A stretch of 64,000 nt of DNA from Sedimentisphaera salicampi (GTDB lineage: Bacteria > Planctomycetota > Phycisphaerae > Sedimentisphaerales > Sedimentisphaeraceae). Both the position numbers and the translations under genes were made by a program. Location of the stretch: NCBI RefSeq assembly GCF_002117005.1, contig NZ_CP021023.1:1674001-1738000 (forward strand), read 5' to 3'. Below are positions 1-7,623 of the stretch, one piece after another. Numbering within the stretch: position 1 is the first letter of the stretch; every line of letters starts with the position of its first letter. The notes under the pieces were generated by a model that was not told the DNA's origin, searched no databases, and saw only the letters and a list, made by a program, of their open reading frames with translations.

Positions 1-805
1 TAGCGAGAGGATATTCAGCACGAACATAAACAAAGCCCCGCTGGGCTCCTATAGTGTATGCTGCGATAGACATACCTTCGATGAGGCTGTACGGGTCTCC
101 TTCGAGAACGCTTCTGTCCATAAACGCCCCCGGGTCTCCCTCGTCTGCATTGCATACAACGTATTTAACCTCGCCCGGGCTCTTCTTTGTGAATGTCCAT
201 TTCATATGGGTGGGAAAACCTGCCCCGCCTCTGCCTCTGAGTCCGGAATCCTTGAGCTGTTCTATAACATCATCGCGGCTCATTCCTGCAAGAACTGAAG
301 CCAGCCCGTCAAACCCGCCAACTGAAATTGAAGCTTCGAGGTCTGTAGGGGTGATTAGGCCGCAGTTGCGAAGGGCGATTTTTGTCTGCTTTTTGAAAAA
401 CTCAATATCCAGCTTTGATGCAGCGGGCTTATCTGTTTTTTCATCTCTCCAGCAGAGCCTTTCAATTGGTCTGCCCTGCATAATATGGCTCTGCACAATC
501 TCCTCAGCATCATCCGGCTGAACCTGGACGTAGAACGTTTTGTCTCTGCCCATAAGCAGTACAGGCCCTGCAGCACATGGCCCCATACAGCCTGTTTCCA
601 CTACCTGAACCTTTTCGCTGAGCCCTTTTGCCTGAAGCTGAGTTCTCAGCTCGTCTCTCAGCTTCAATGCCCCTGAGGCAATGCAGCCGCCGCCGGTACA
701 TATGAAAACCTTTTCAGTATCGCCGGGCTGGGAGCTGCTGTCTTTGAGCTGTTCTCTTATCTTATTGAAATCTTCAAGAGAATTGAATTTTTTAATCTCA
801 TCCAT
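1..805 (-). CDS. NADH-binding flavoprotein subunit, NuoF/HndC/HydB type (3' end outside window)
   Basis: This subunit oxidises or reduces NAD(P)H on FMN and passes electrons to iron-sulfur clusters in complex I or in an NAD(P)-linked [FeFe] hydrogenase. About 268 residues are visible. Residues 30-90 form a thioredoxin-like 2Fe-2S domain with C36, C41, C73 and C77. The 51-kDa FMN/NADH domain follows, with the glycine-rich GLRGRGGAGFPT segment and the NADEGDPGAFMDR motif. The extra N-terminal 2Fe-2S domain is typical of hydrogenase-linked HydB/HndC proteins rather than of plain NuoF, so a bifurcating or NADP-reducing hydrogenase is the better guess. The start at 805 is chosen because GAGG lies nine bases upstream; an ATG six bases earlier sits too close to it. 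It follows the NuoE-like gene by 11 bases, so the two are co-transcribed. The catalytic hydrogenase gene, if present, lies outside the window. Confidence 0.9.
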   Translation of the reverse strand, partial: MDEIKKFNSLEDFNKIREQLKDSSSQPGDTEKVFICTGGGCIASGALKLRDELRTQLQAKGLSEKVQVVETGCMGPCAAGPVLLMGRDKTFYVQVQPDDAEEIVQSHIMQGRPIERLCWRDEKTDKPAASKLDIEFFKKQTKIALRNCGLITPTDLEASISVGGFDGLASVLAGMSRDDVIEQLKDSGLRGRGGAGFPTHMKWTFTKKSPGEVKYVVCNADEGDPGAFMDRSVLEGDPYSLIEGMSIAAYTIGAQRGFVYVRAEYPLA

Positions 806-816
806 AATCATTATCC

Positions 817-1338
817 TCACTGCTCGCTTTCATCGTTTTTGTATTCTGAAAGTATCTCATCAATCTTGCATGCACGCACCCTCTGATAAACCTGATCGTC
901 TATCATAATAACAGGAGCCAGCCCGCAGGCACCGAAACATCTGCCTATATCCAGCGAGAAGAGCCGGTCTTCTGTTGTTTCGCCTACGCTTATGCCAAGG
1001 GCTTTCTTGAAGCCTTCCAGAAGCTCTTTGCCGCCGCGGACATAGCAGGCCGTCCCAAGGCATACACGGATAAGATGTTTGCCGCGGGGAACTGTTGAGA
1101 AAAATGAATAGAAGTTAACCACGCCGGCAACTTCACTGTATGGAATGTCTAACTTGAGGCTTACCTTCTTCAAAGCACCTTCAGGGAGATACCCGAAGAG
1201 CTCCTGAGTTTCCTGAAGCACCGGAATCAAAGCTCCGTCTTCATCCTTGAGCCTGTCGATGATTTGATCAAGCTGGGGATAGAGCTCCTTCTCAGCCTGT
1301 TCAAGACTGCATCCGTTTGCACATTCAACTTCACACAT
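817..1338 (-). CDS. NuoE/HndA-like 2Fe-2S subunit (24 kDa)
   Basis: This is the thioredoxin-fold 2Fe-2S partner of the NuoF-like protein in complex I or in NAD(P)-linked [FeFe] hydrogenases. In the 173 residues the cluster ligands are C93, C98, C134 and C138 (CLGTAC and CFGAC). An N-terminal helical segment precedes them. Three further cysteines in the first ten residues are not part of the family motif. A good ribosome-binding site (AAGGAG) lies six bases before the ATG. It is the upstream gene of the pair and overlaps nothing. The ordering small subunit then flavoprotein matches hndA-hndC and hydC-hydB operons as well as nuoE-nuoF, so the sequence alone does not settle which complex it serves. 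Confidence 0.9.
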   Translation of the reverse strand: MCEVECANGCSLEQAEKELYPQLDQIIDRLKDEDGALIPVLQETQELFGYLPEGALKKVSLKLDIPYSEVAGVVNFYSFFSTVPRGKHLIRVCLGTACYVRGGKELLEGFKKALGISVGETTEDRLFSLDIGRCFGACGLAPVIMIDDQVYQRVRACKIDEILSEYKNDESEQ

Positions 1339-2062
1339 AGATTCTCCTTGTTGAAACTTAAGTTCAATATTTCCCGCAATTTCCGCATTTTCAGCCGAAA
1401 ATTGCGATTGACGAAAAAATTATTATAACTCTGCGGACGGGGATGATTTAATGCCGGAAAGATGTTTGCTCAGTATGCCGCAGAAGAAAATTGAAAACGA
1501 AATATAGATTTTGCCCGTTTGGGCAAGTTGTTTCAAAAAGGAGGCGCAGAAGTTTTCTGGCCGGTAGTAGAGTGCTGAAAGTTTTTCAGCTTGCCGCCGG
1601 CAGGAAAATGCAGGAAGCGTTTGATTAATGCTCCCAATAGTTTTTTTCCCGCTTATCAAGCGCAAAATTACACCAATTACAAAAAAATTAAAGTTTACCC
1701 TTTTTGCAAGGGTCGATACAGATTATAACATAAAAAGCCCTGAGGTCTAAAAGAAAATGTTACGAAAAGTATTTTTTATAAACTTTTAATTATTTTTTTG
1801 GCCTCAAACAGGACAATTATTATTTTTAAGCTTCTAATAATGTTACTTATAAGCAAATCCAATGTTCTTGTATGTAACAAATCACAATAAACCCCCGCTT
1901 TAATGCACTGCATAGCTATTTTAATGTTCACTGCTTCACAAAATAAAGACAAAACTTCAACCCCTGCCACAGGAAATGGTGTCTTTCGGTGTTTGCAAAA
2001 TCGGTGAAATTTGCTATAAAGGGGCGTTCTACTTTAAGATTATAATATTACGCAGAGAATAT
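1339..2062. other. Intergenic stretch between divergent genes
   Basis: The segment is AT-rich, especially 1690-1900, and holds the upstream regions of the nuoE-like gene (left) and prfB (right). Short open frames here have no recognisable protein features. A small hairpin (ACCCTT/AAGGGT, about 1706-1722) has no T-run. No tRNA or other RNA gene was recognised. Confidence 0.5.
1993..2020 (+). promoter_or_regulatory. Putative sigma-70 promoter of prfB
   Basis: TTGCAA at 1993-1998 and TATAAA at 2015-2020 are separated by 16 bases. The prfB start codon follows 42 bases later. This is a pattern match only. Confidence 0.4.
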
Positions 2063-3176
2063 ATGGAAAGAATTGAAATCAAAGAGGCGATTGCCGACTT
2101 GGAGGCGCGAATACTAAAAGTTCGCGACTGGCTTTAACCTCCCTGAAAAACAGGACAGAAAAAACGAGCTTGAAAAGCAGATGAGCTCGCCGGACTTCTG
2201 GGATGAACAGGAGAAGGCGCAGAAAACCGTCTCGGAACTCAGCTCCTTGAAAAGCGTCGTGGAGCCTGTAAGCTCTGCGATACAGGAAATCACTGATCTG
2301 AAAGATATATTCGAGCTTGCAGAGGCAGAAGATGATGATTCAACGGTAGCGTCAATCGAATCGGATGTGAAACGTATGCAGGCTGAATGCGAGAAGATTG
2401 AGCTGGCAGGCACTTTGAACGGCCCAAACGACACCAACAACTGCTTTCTCGGGATTCACGCTGGCGCCGGCGGGACAGAAAGCTGCGATTGGGCTGGGAT
2501 GCTTCTGCGTATGTACACCCGCTACTTCGAAAACAACGGCTATAAATACGAAGAACTCGACAGCACCCCGGGCGAAGAGGCTGGAATCCGCTCTGTGATG
2601 CTTAAGGTGAGCGGGCCGTTTGCATTTGGGAAGCTTTCCTGCGAGGCCGGGGTTCATCGGCTGGTGAGAATAAGCCCTTTCGACTCACAAAACAGAAGGC
2701 ATACAAGCTTTTCGGCTGTGGATGTAACTCCGGAGGCGGGAGATGATATCGATATTGAGATAAACGAATCTGATATACGAGTGGACTACTACCGCGCCAG
2801 CGGAGCGGGCGGTCAGCACGTAAACAAGACCAGCTCAGCAGTGCGGATCACCCATCAGCCTACGGGAATCGTTGTGCAGTGTCAGAACGACAGGAGCCAG
2901 CACAAAAACAAGGCCGAGGCAATGAAGATGCTCAAGGCCAAACTATATATGCTCGAACAGCAGAAACGCGACAAAGAAATCGCAGAGCTCTACGGCAACA
3001 AAGGCGAAATCGCCTGGGGCAACCAAATACGAAGCTACGTGCTCCAGCCATATCAGATGGTGAAAGACCACCGCACAGACACCCAGACGGGCAACGTGCA
3101 GGCAGTGCTCGACGGCGATATAGAGCGGTTTATAGAAAGCTATCTAAGATTCCGTGCGGAGAAGAAGAATAAGTAG
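2063..3176 (+). CDS. prfB: Peptide chain release factor 2 (programmed +1 frameshift)
   Basis: RF2 recognises UGA and UAA stop codons and triggers peptidyl-tRNA hydrolysis. The gene is read in two frames: 24 codons from ATG 2063 to CTT 2132-2134, an in-frame TAA at 2135-2137, then the +1 frame from 2136 to 3176. The joined protein is 370 residues, the usual RF2 length. The upstream frame encodes the expected N-terminal coiled coil, ending in RDWL where other RF2s have a similar LRGYL segment, and the downstream frame continues into a normal ELEKQMSSPDFWDE stretch. SPF (residues 204-206, RF2-type codon recognition) and GGQ (249-251, catalysis) are both present. Starting at ATG 2181 instead would delete 39 conserved residues. 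Unusual points are the UAA rather than UGA at the shift site and no clear internal Shine-Dalgarno sequence. murJ follows 48 bases downstream. Confidence 0.93.
2132..2138 (+). promoter_or_regulatory. RF2 programmed frameshift site, CTT TAA C
   Basis: The heptamer CTTTAAC places an in-frame stop after codon 24. A one-base slip of the CTT-reading tRNA restores the long RF2 frame. The common site is CTT TGA C preceded by an AGGGGG-type sequence three bases upstream. Here the bases before CTT are GCGACTGG, with no purine-rich anti-16S match at that distance. The nearest GGAGG (2100-2104) is about 27 bases away. Confidence 0.85.
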
Positions 3177-3224
3177 GCCGTGAGCTGCTTTAATGCTTAA
3201 GGCGTAATTTTATACCGGCAGAAG

Positions 3225-4817
3225 ATGTTCAAAGGATTCAGGCAGATTGTTTCTTTTACTATGCTCAGCAGGGTGCTTGGTATGGTACGGGACATCTGCT
3301 ACAGCCACTTCTTCGGCGCAACCGCCCTTGGGGATGCCTGGATAATCTCGTTCCGCATACCGAATCTTGCAAGGCGTGTGTTCGGCGAAGGGGCGGCGGT
3401 ATCTTCTTTCATACCCGTTTATTCTGAAGAGCTTGAACACAACCCCGAGGCCGCCCGAAAACTGGCCAACACAATCACCACAGCAGTGTTCACAATTCTC
3501 GCTGGAGCGGTGTTAGCAGGCTGGGCGATTCTCCTTGGGGCAGGAATATTTTCAGAACTGACAGCCGACGGGAAGCTCATAATCCAGCTCACCTCAATTA
3601 TGCTCCCCTACGCTGCGGTTATCTGTACCGTTGCAATTATGGCGGGGATTCTAAACGTGCACGGACACTTCGCAGCCCCTGCGGCAGCTCCTGTAATACT
3701 CAATGCGTTCATCATCTCTGCAATACTGATTTCAGGCTGGGCGATGGGTATGCCGCCCAGGGCTCAGGCGTTCACCGCTGCATTCTGCGTGCTGATTGCA
3801 GGCGCCGTGCAGACAGCGATGCAGATTACCGTGCTAAGAAGGCTCGGAGTTCGCCTCAGGCCGGAGCTGCATCTGAAGATGAAGGCTGCGCGGAAGGTGA
3901 TGCTGCTTATGGCGCCGATGATTCTCGGGGCAACTGTAACCCAGATCAACACGCTCAGCGATGAGCTGATTGCGTGGTTTTTTTCCGGCTCGGAAGCCAA
4001 AGGCAGCGAGCTTATGCTCTTCGGGCGAATTGCTGAATACCCGCTATGGAGGGGAAGCGTTATGCATCTTTACCTCTCGCAGAGGCTTTATCAGCTTCCT
4101 TTAGGCGTATTCGGGATCTCACTCGCCACAGCGATTTTTCCCGTGCTGAGCCGGGCGGCCGCAAGGCTGGAAACCGACAAGATGATGGCCTCGCTCTCAG
4201 GCGGGATTAAAATGGCGGTGTTCGCTGCACTGCCCTGCTCGCTCGGGCTGGTTGTTGTTGCAGAGCCGCTGATAAGGCTGCTTTTCGAGAACGGGAGCGA
4301 ATTTACCGCAGGCGATACAGCCCAGTCTGCCGGAGTGCTGTACGGATATGCGATCGGCATTACAGGCTTCTTCCTCCAGCAGATTCTGATAAAGGCTTTT
4401 TATGCTGTGGGCGATTCAAAGCTGCCCGCCAAAACGGCCTGCTGGGCTGTGGGGATAAATGTGGTGCTGAATCTTACTCTAATCTGGATCGCAGGGGCGG
4501 CAGGCCTCGCCCTTTCTACGGCAATTTGCAGTTATGTGCAGGTGGCTGTTATGCTGTTTGTGCTGAGGAAGAGATACGGCGGATTTGATTCCGGCTTCAG
4601 GCCGTTCCTTGTGAAATCACTTATCGCTGCCGGGCTGATGTTTGCCGCTGGAATAGCTGTTAATTATTTCCTCGCCGGCATGGATAAAACTGCCGCTTTC
4701 GATGCAATAAGAATAGCCGCTGCTGTGGCAGTATGCGCGGGAGTTTATGCCGGCTTCTCAAAGCTCGCCTCAAATGAAGGCCTAAATATGGTTCTCAAAC
4801 GCAATCTGCCGGATTGA
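3225..4817 (+). CDS. murJ: Lipid II flippase MurJ (MviN)
   Basis: MurJ moves undecaprenyl-linked peptidoglycan precursor across the inner membrane. The protein has 530 residues, the usual family length, and is hydrophobic throughout with about 14 predicted membrane segments. The N-terminal signature region (SRVLGMVRDICYSHFFGA, residues 15-32) carries the conserved arginines, and the QRLYQLPLGVFGISLATAIFP stretch near residue 290 is typical of the family. The start has no strong ribosome-binding site, but no better in-frame ATG lies nearby. It lies 48 bases after prfB on the same strand and may be transcribed from it. Confidence 0.93.
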   Translation: MFKGFRQIVSFTMLSRVLGMVRDICYSHFFGATALGDAWIISFRIPNLARRVFGEGAAVSSFIPVYSEELEHNPEAARKLANTITTAVFTILAGAVLAGWAILLGAGIFSELTADGKLIIQLTSIMLPYAAVICTVAIMAGILNVHGHFAAPAAAPVILNAFIISAILISGWAMGMPPRAQAFTAAFCVLIAGAVQTAMQITVLRRLGVRLRPELHLKMKAARKVMLLMAPMILGATVTQINTLSDELIAWFFSGSEAKGSELMLFGRIAEYPLWRGSVMHLYLSQRLYQLPLGVFGISLATAIFPVLSRAAARLETDKMMASLSGGIKMAVFAALPCSLGLVVVAEPLIRLLFENGSEFTAGDTAQSAGVLYGYAIGITGFFLQQILIKAFYAVGDSKLPAKTACWAVGINVVLNLTLIWIAGAAGLALSTAICSYVQVAVMLFVLRKRYGGFDSGFRPFLVKSLIAAGLMFAAGIAVNYFLAGMDKTAAFDAIRIAAAVAVCAGVYAGFSKLASNEGLNMVLKRNLPD

Positions 4818-4878
4818 GGAAATTTTTCAAAAATTTTTTAAGATAATACCAAAATCTTCTTGAATATTTGATAAAATA

Positions 4879-4906
4879 TTGTATATGTATTAAATGAAAC
4901 TATAAT
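4879..4906 (+). promoter_or_regulatory. Putative promoter of the first PEP-CTERM FGE-fold gene
   Basis: TTGTAT at 4879-4884 and a perfect TATAAT at 4901-4906 are 16 bases apart in AT-rich DNA, about 50 bases before the chosen start codon. Confidence 0.45.
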
Positions 4907-4954
4907 TGTTAAAGGTTCATGTGTAAATGTTTGTATTTAATTGAAAGAGTTATT

Positions 4955-5920
4955 ATGAGTTTTTGGCGTTTTTCAGTAATGGAATTGCTGGCTGTTGCAG
5001 TTTCTTTTTCAATGGCTGGCTACGTAACTACAGACACCTTCGGCGAAGGAGCAAATCAGTTTTCGGTGGACTTTGTTAGTATCTCGGGCGATGCAAGCTC
5101 TGCTAACGGTACTGTTATCAGCCAATACGATCCAGGGGTAGATGGCTACAAGACTTTCACTGATCCCGGGACTGAGTACCGTATCGGCCAGTATGAAATA
5201 AGCTACGACCAGTGGAGCAAATTTATAAATGAAGACGGTACTCCTTACGGTACGCCGACCAACGCTTACGGAAACGACTCAGATACAACTGGTTCTCAAC
5301 CAGTAAACAAGATCAGCTGGCTTGAGGCTGCCCAGTTCGTTAATTACCTAAATACAAGCAAAGGCTATCAGGCCGCATATAATTTCACAGGAGATAAAGG
5401 TACAGATAACTACGCCATATCTACTTGGACTCAGGCAGAAGCCGCCGGCGGAACAAACCTCTACCGCCATAAAGACGCACACTACTTCCTACCTACAGAA
5501 GATGAATGGGTTAAAGCGGCATACTGGAACGGCTCCGGGCTTCAGACTTATGCAACACCCGACGGCACTAAGCCGGAAATTTCTGTTGATTCTAACTACG
5601 ATAAACCAAATGATGGGGCTCTCTGGCTTGTTGATGATGGCAGTATTGAACTGAACGATACTTACAATATGATGGGGAATGTCTTTGAATGGGTTGAATC
5701 TTCGTTTAAAGGAGACTATCTTGCAGATTCCAAAAGAGCACTAAGAGGAAATGCCTACCAATACCCTGAAGTTTGGCTTGAACTAACTCAAAGACATAAT
5801 GCTACTATTGACATAGAAGATACTACTTTTGGATTCAGAGTTGCCTCTGTCCCTGAGCCGTGCAGTATAATGCTTTTCTCTCTCGGCGGACTGCTTGTCA
5901 GACGGAAGATAGCTGGCTGA
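4955..5920 (+). CDS. Secreted FGE/SUMF1-fold protein with PEP-CTERM tail
   Basis: The 321-residue protein begins with a hydrophobic signal segment. It continues into an FGE-sulfatase fold recognised by YRIGQYEISYDQWSKF, ISWLEAAQFVNYLN, FLPTEDEWVKAAYW, YNMMGNVFEWVES and the final GFRVAS. The end is a PEP-CTERM sorting signal: VPEP, a hydrophobic run, then RRK. The two cysteines that true FGE uses to oxidise sulfatase cysteines are missing from the LRG...GFR region, so catalysis as an FGE is unlikely and the fold probably serves binding or structure. The start at 4955 is preferred over an ATG at 4919 because a GAAAGAG precedes it and the signal peptide begins directly. A paralogue lies at 50682-51617. 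No exosortase gene is in the window. Confidence 0.85.
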   Translation: MSFWRFSVMELLAVAVSFSMAGYVTTDTFGEGANQFSVDFVSISGDASSANGTVISQYDPGVDGYKTFTDPGTEYRIGQYEISYDQWSKFINEDGTPYGTPTNAYGNDSDTTGSQPVNKISWLEAAQFVNYLNTSKGYQAAYNFTGDKGTDNYAISTWTQAEAAGGTNLYRHKDAHYFLPTEDEWVKAAYWNGSGLQTYATPDGTKPEISVDSNYDKPNDGALWLVDDGSIELNDTYNMMGNVFEWVESSFKGDYLADSKRALRGNAYQYPEVWLELTQRHNATIDIEDTTFGFRVASVPEPCSIMLFSLGGLLVRRKIAG

Positions 5921-5932
5921 TTTGCCTTTAGA

Positions 5933-5951
5933 GTTTTACTTTCAGTAAAAC
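5933..5951 (+). other. Small perfect hairpin after the FGE-fold gene
   Basis: GTTTTACT (5933-5940) pairs exactly with AGTAAAAC (5944-5951) around a three-base loop. No T-run follows, so it is probably an accessory stem beside the true terminator just downstream. Confidence 0.4.
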
Positions 5952-5969
5952 AAAAATAGATTTCATTTA

Positions 5970-6002
5970 AACAGGAATTTTCCATAACAATTCCTGTTTT
6001 TT
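5970..6002 (+). terminator. Rho-independent terminator
   Basis: A ten-base-pair stem, AACAGGAATT (5970-5979) with AATTCCTGTT (5989-5998), is followed directly by a run of T. It ends the transcript of the FGE-fold gene. Confidence 0.85.
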
Positions 6003-6133
6003 AAACTTGTTTTTCCTGCCTGATAATCATAACATATATTTTCAAGAGCTAATACGCAAATCTGTCTAACTGTTTGCGAGGGAAAAATTAGTCAGAAATG
6101 AAAAAATTTTTTGAATTTTTTCTTAATTTTTCC

Positions 6134-6180
6134 TTGCATATTAACGTAATAACACTTAATATAACGTTATGGAAAACGTT
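6134..6180 (+). promoter_or_regulatory. Promoter with repeated AACGT(T) operator-like elements
   Basis: TTGCAT (6134-6139) and TAATAT (6157-6162) are 17 bases apart. AACGT occurs in the spacer (6143), in the perfect palindrome ATAACGTTAT (6161-6170) that overlaps the -10 edge, and again in AAACGTTA (6174-6181). A symmetric AACGTT core is characteristic of LacI/GalR-family operators, so repression by such a regulator is a plausible inference. No LacI-type gene is in the window. Confidence 0.5.
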
Positions 6181-6203
6181 ACTCTAAGTGAAAGGGGCAC
6201 AAA

Positions 6204-6797
6204 ATGAAAACCAAGGCGTTATTTATGAACCTGACAGCATTTTCAATTATATGTATAATGCTGCCCCAAATTTCCAAAGCCGCCTCTCCAGGATGGGAAA
6301 ACCCGCAGGGGCTTGATTACTCAATGTGCATTTATGCAAAAGTTTTCGATCAGCAGGGCAGCGAAATGGCAGTTGCTCCGGAATCGGCTATTTCTGCTTG
6401 GACATCAGAGGGTACATTGGCCGGCTGCACGTCAGAGCCGGTGGATTCGCCCGCAGGGACAATTTTTACTTTTCAGGTGTTTCACGAACTTTCGATGGCA
6501 GAAAATCTAACTGTGAAGGTTTACGACAGCGAGCTTGATGAGGTGTTTGAAACGGAATACATCTTTGATTTCGCTGCCGGCACCACTCTGGGAGATGTGG
6601 TGAACCCTGTTGTGGTTGTGGCAAAAGCAAATTATAAAACCGGAGATTTCAACGAAGACGGGTTTGTAGATTTGCTTGACCTTGCTGTAATGCAGTCTGA
6701 ATGGCTCTCTGAAACGAGCCTGCAGAGCGACATAAACTCTGACAGCAAAGTAAACATTCAGGATTTCCAGCTTTTCTCTAAGGAATTCGATAATTAA
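6204..6797 (+). CDS. Secreted protein with C-terminal dockerin-like repeat
   Basis: The 197-residue product starts with a signal peptide (residues 1-26, ending SKA). A beta-rich middle region of about 110 residues has no recognisable family. The C-terminal 60 residues carry two calcium-loop repeats, GDFNEDGFVDLLDLAVM and SDINSDSKVNIQDFQLF, in the arrangement of type I dockerin modules. Dockerins attach enzymes to cohesin scaffolds, but in planctomycetes such repeats are common on many secreted proteins and no cohesin is seen here. A strong AAAGGGG ribosome-binding site precedes the ATG. An operator-rich promoter lies directly upstream, so it is probably a single-gene, regulated unit. Confidence 0.8.
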   Translation: MKTKALFMNLTAFSIICIMLPQISKAASPGWENPQGLDYSMCIYAKVFDQQGSEMAVAPESAISAWTSEGTLAGCTSEPVDSPAGTIFTFQVFHELSMAENLTVKVYDSELDEVFETEYIFDFAAGTTLGDVVNPVVVVAKANYKTGDFNEDGFVDLLDLAVMQSEWLSETSLQSDINSDSKVNIQDFQLFSKEFDN

Positions 6798-7112
6798 ATA
6801 ATCACGCTGTTCTTCAGTGAGTAAAAAAACTCCCAAGCGGGCAGCGGAAAATGACAATACTCTATTCAGGCCATATATAACATAAACCCAGAGATATGCA
6901 CCTGAAGAACTTACTCCGAAATCCCCGAAATGATAATTTCAGGGGCAATGGTAACATAAATTCAGGCAAAAGGCAGAAAATTGCTCACAGCCCCTCACGG
7001 ACTCTCGGTGGTGAATAGCCGGCAGCCCGTGGAAACCAGTGCTGGTCGGTTCAGGCAAAAAGCCATTGATACACAGCAGTGTCTGCCCCGCCAATTGAAC
7101 AGCTCACGTCTA
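6798..7112. other. Intergenic stretch before the accessory island
   Basis: No gene is recognised. A short direct repeat (TTCAGGCAAAA near 6962 and 7050) occurs here. GTGCTGGTCGGT at 7039-7050 recurs exactly at 35752-35763. It resembles scrambled remnants rather than functional sequence. Confidence 0.4.
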
Positions 7113-7235
7113 TTATCTCCCGCTTTCGATCTTCATTGATTCGTTGAGCAGAATCCTCATAGTTTCCGCAAATCCATCTTCAATTAACAGTTTCATTAGC
7201 GATTCGAATATGTTACTATACTTGCGGCGGGTCAT
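7113..7235 (-). pseudogene. IS256-like transposase, N-terminal scrap
   Basis: A 40-codon frame from ATG 7235 encodes a segment with the pattern NIFESLMKLLIEDGF, ETMRILLNESMKIE. This matches my memory of the first 40 residues of IS256-family transposases, where NEAMKIER leads into the conserved LGA segment. The frame stops directly after this region and no DDE catalytic domain follows, so it can only be a remnant. It sits 40-60 bases before the hsdM fragment, as expected at the edge of an island built by transposition. The match is short and the call tentative. Confidence 0.45.
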
Positions 7236-7297
7236 TTTTATCGTAAAATCCTTTATCAAACATTAAAAATCCGTTGTTATGTGGAGATCCCAAACAG

Positions 7298-7567
7298 ATG
7301 GCCGATAAACAGGGAAAAGCGAATTTTATCTGGAAAATTGCAGATGATATCCTGAGAGGCTCATTCAAAGCCCATGAGTATGGAGATGTTATACTGCCTT
7401 TCGTGGTTCTTAGAAGGCTGGACTGCGTTCTTGAGCCTACAAAAGATAAGGTTATAGAGACTTACAATCAGTTTAAAGATAAAAATCTGCCTGATATTTC
7501 AGGTATTCTCCTGAACTCAACTATAAACGAAAAATCCCCTAAGGGGCTGAATTTTTATAATACTTAA
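7298..7567 (+). pseudogene. Type I restriction-modification methylase HsdM, N-terminal domain only
   Basis: HsdM proteins methylate adenine in type I restriction sites. This frame encodes only the N-terminal helical HsdM_N domain: ANFIWKIADDILRGSFK, GDVILPFVVLRRLDCVLEPT and the ending FYNT. It stops after about 89 residues, where the family continues into the methyltransferase domain with its NPPF motif. That domain is absent downstream; the reverse transcriptase gene starts 56 bases later. ATG 7298 is chosen as start because it matches the usual beginning of this family. Base composition is less AT-rich than in the following gene. It is most simply a truncated remnant of a type I locus, though a small stand-alone product cannot be excluded. 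Confidence 0.75.
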
Positions 7568-7623
7568 ATATGCTAATAAAAGAATGAAATAAATTTAGTA
7601 AAGTTTTTGAAGGTGGTTTATAG

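Noticed and set aside
1423-1665. 80-codon minus-strand frame in the gap before prfB
   Set aside because: No start signal, no domain, and low-complexity surroundings; not supported as a gene.
2098-2106. GGAGG as the stimulatory Shine-Dalgarno element for RF2 frameshifting
   Set aside because: It lies about 27 bases before the CTT codon; the working distance is around three bases.
7568-7623. Retron-type msr/msd RNA before the RT gene
   Set aside because: Only 56 bases, AT-rich, without the inverted repeats and stem-loops needed; the RT also lacks retron-type motifs.
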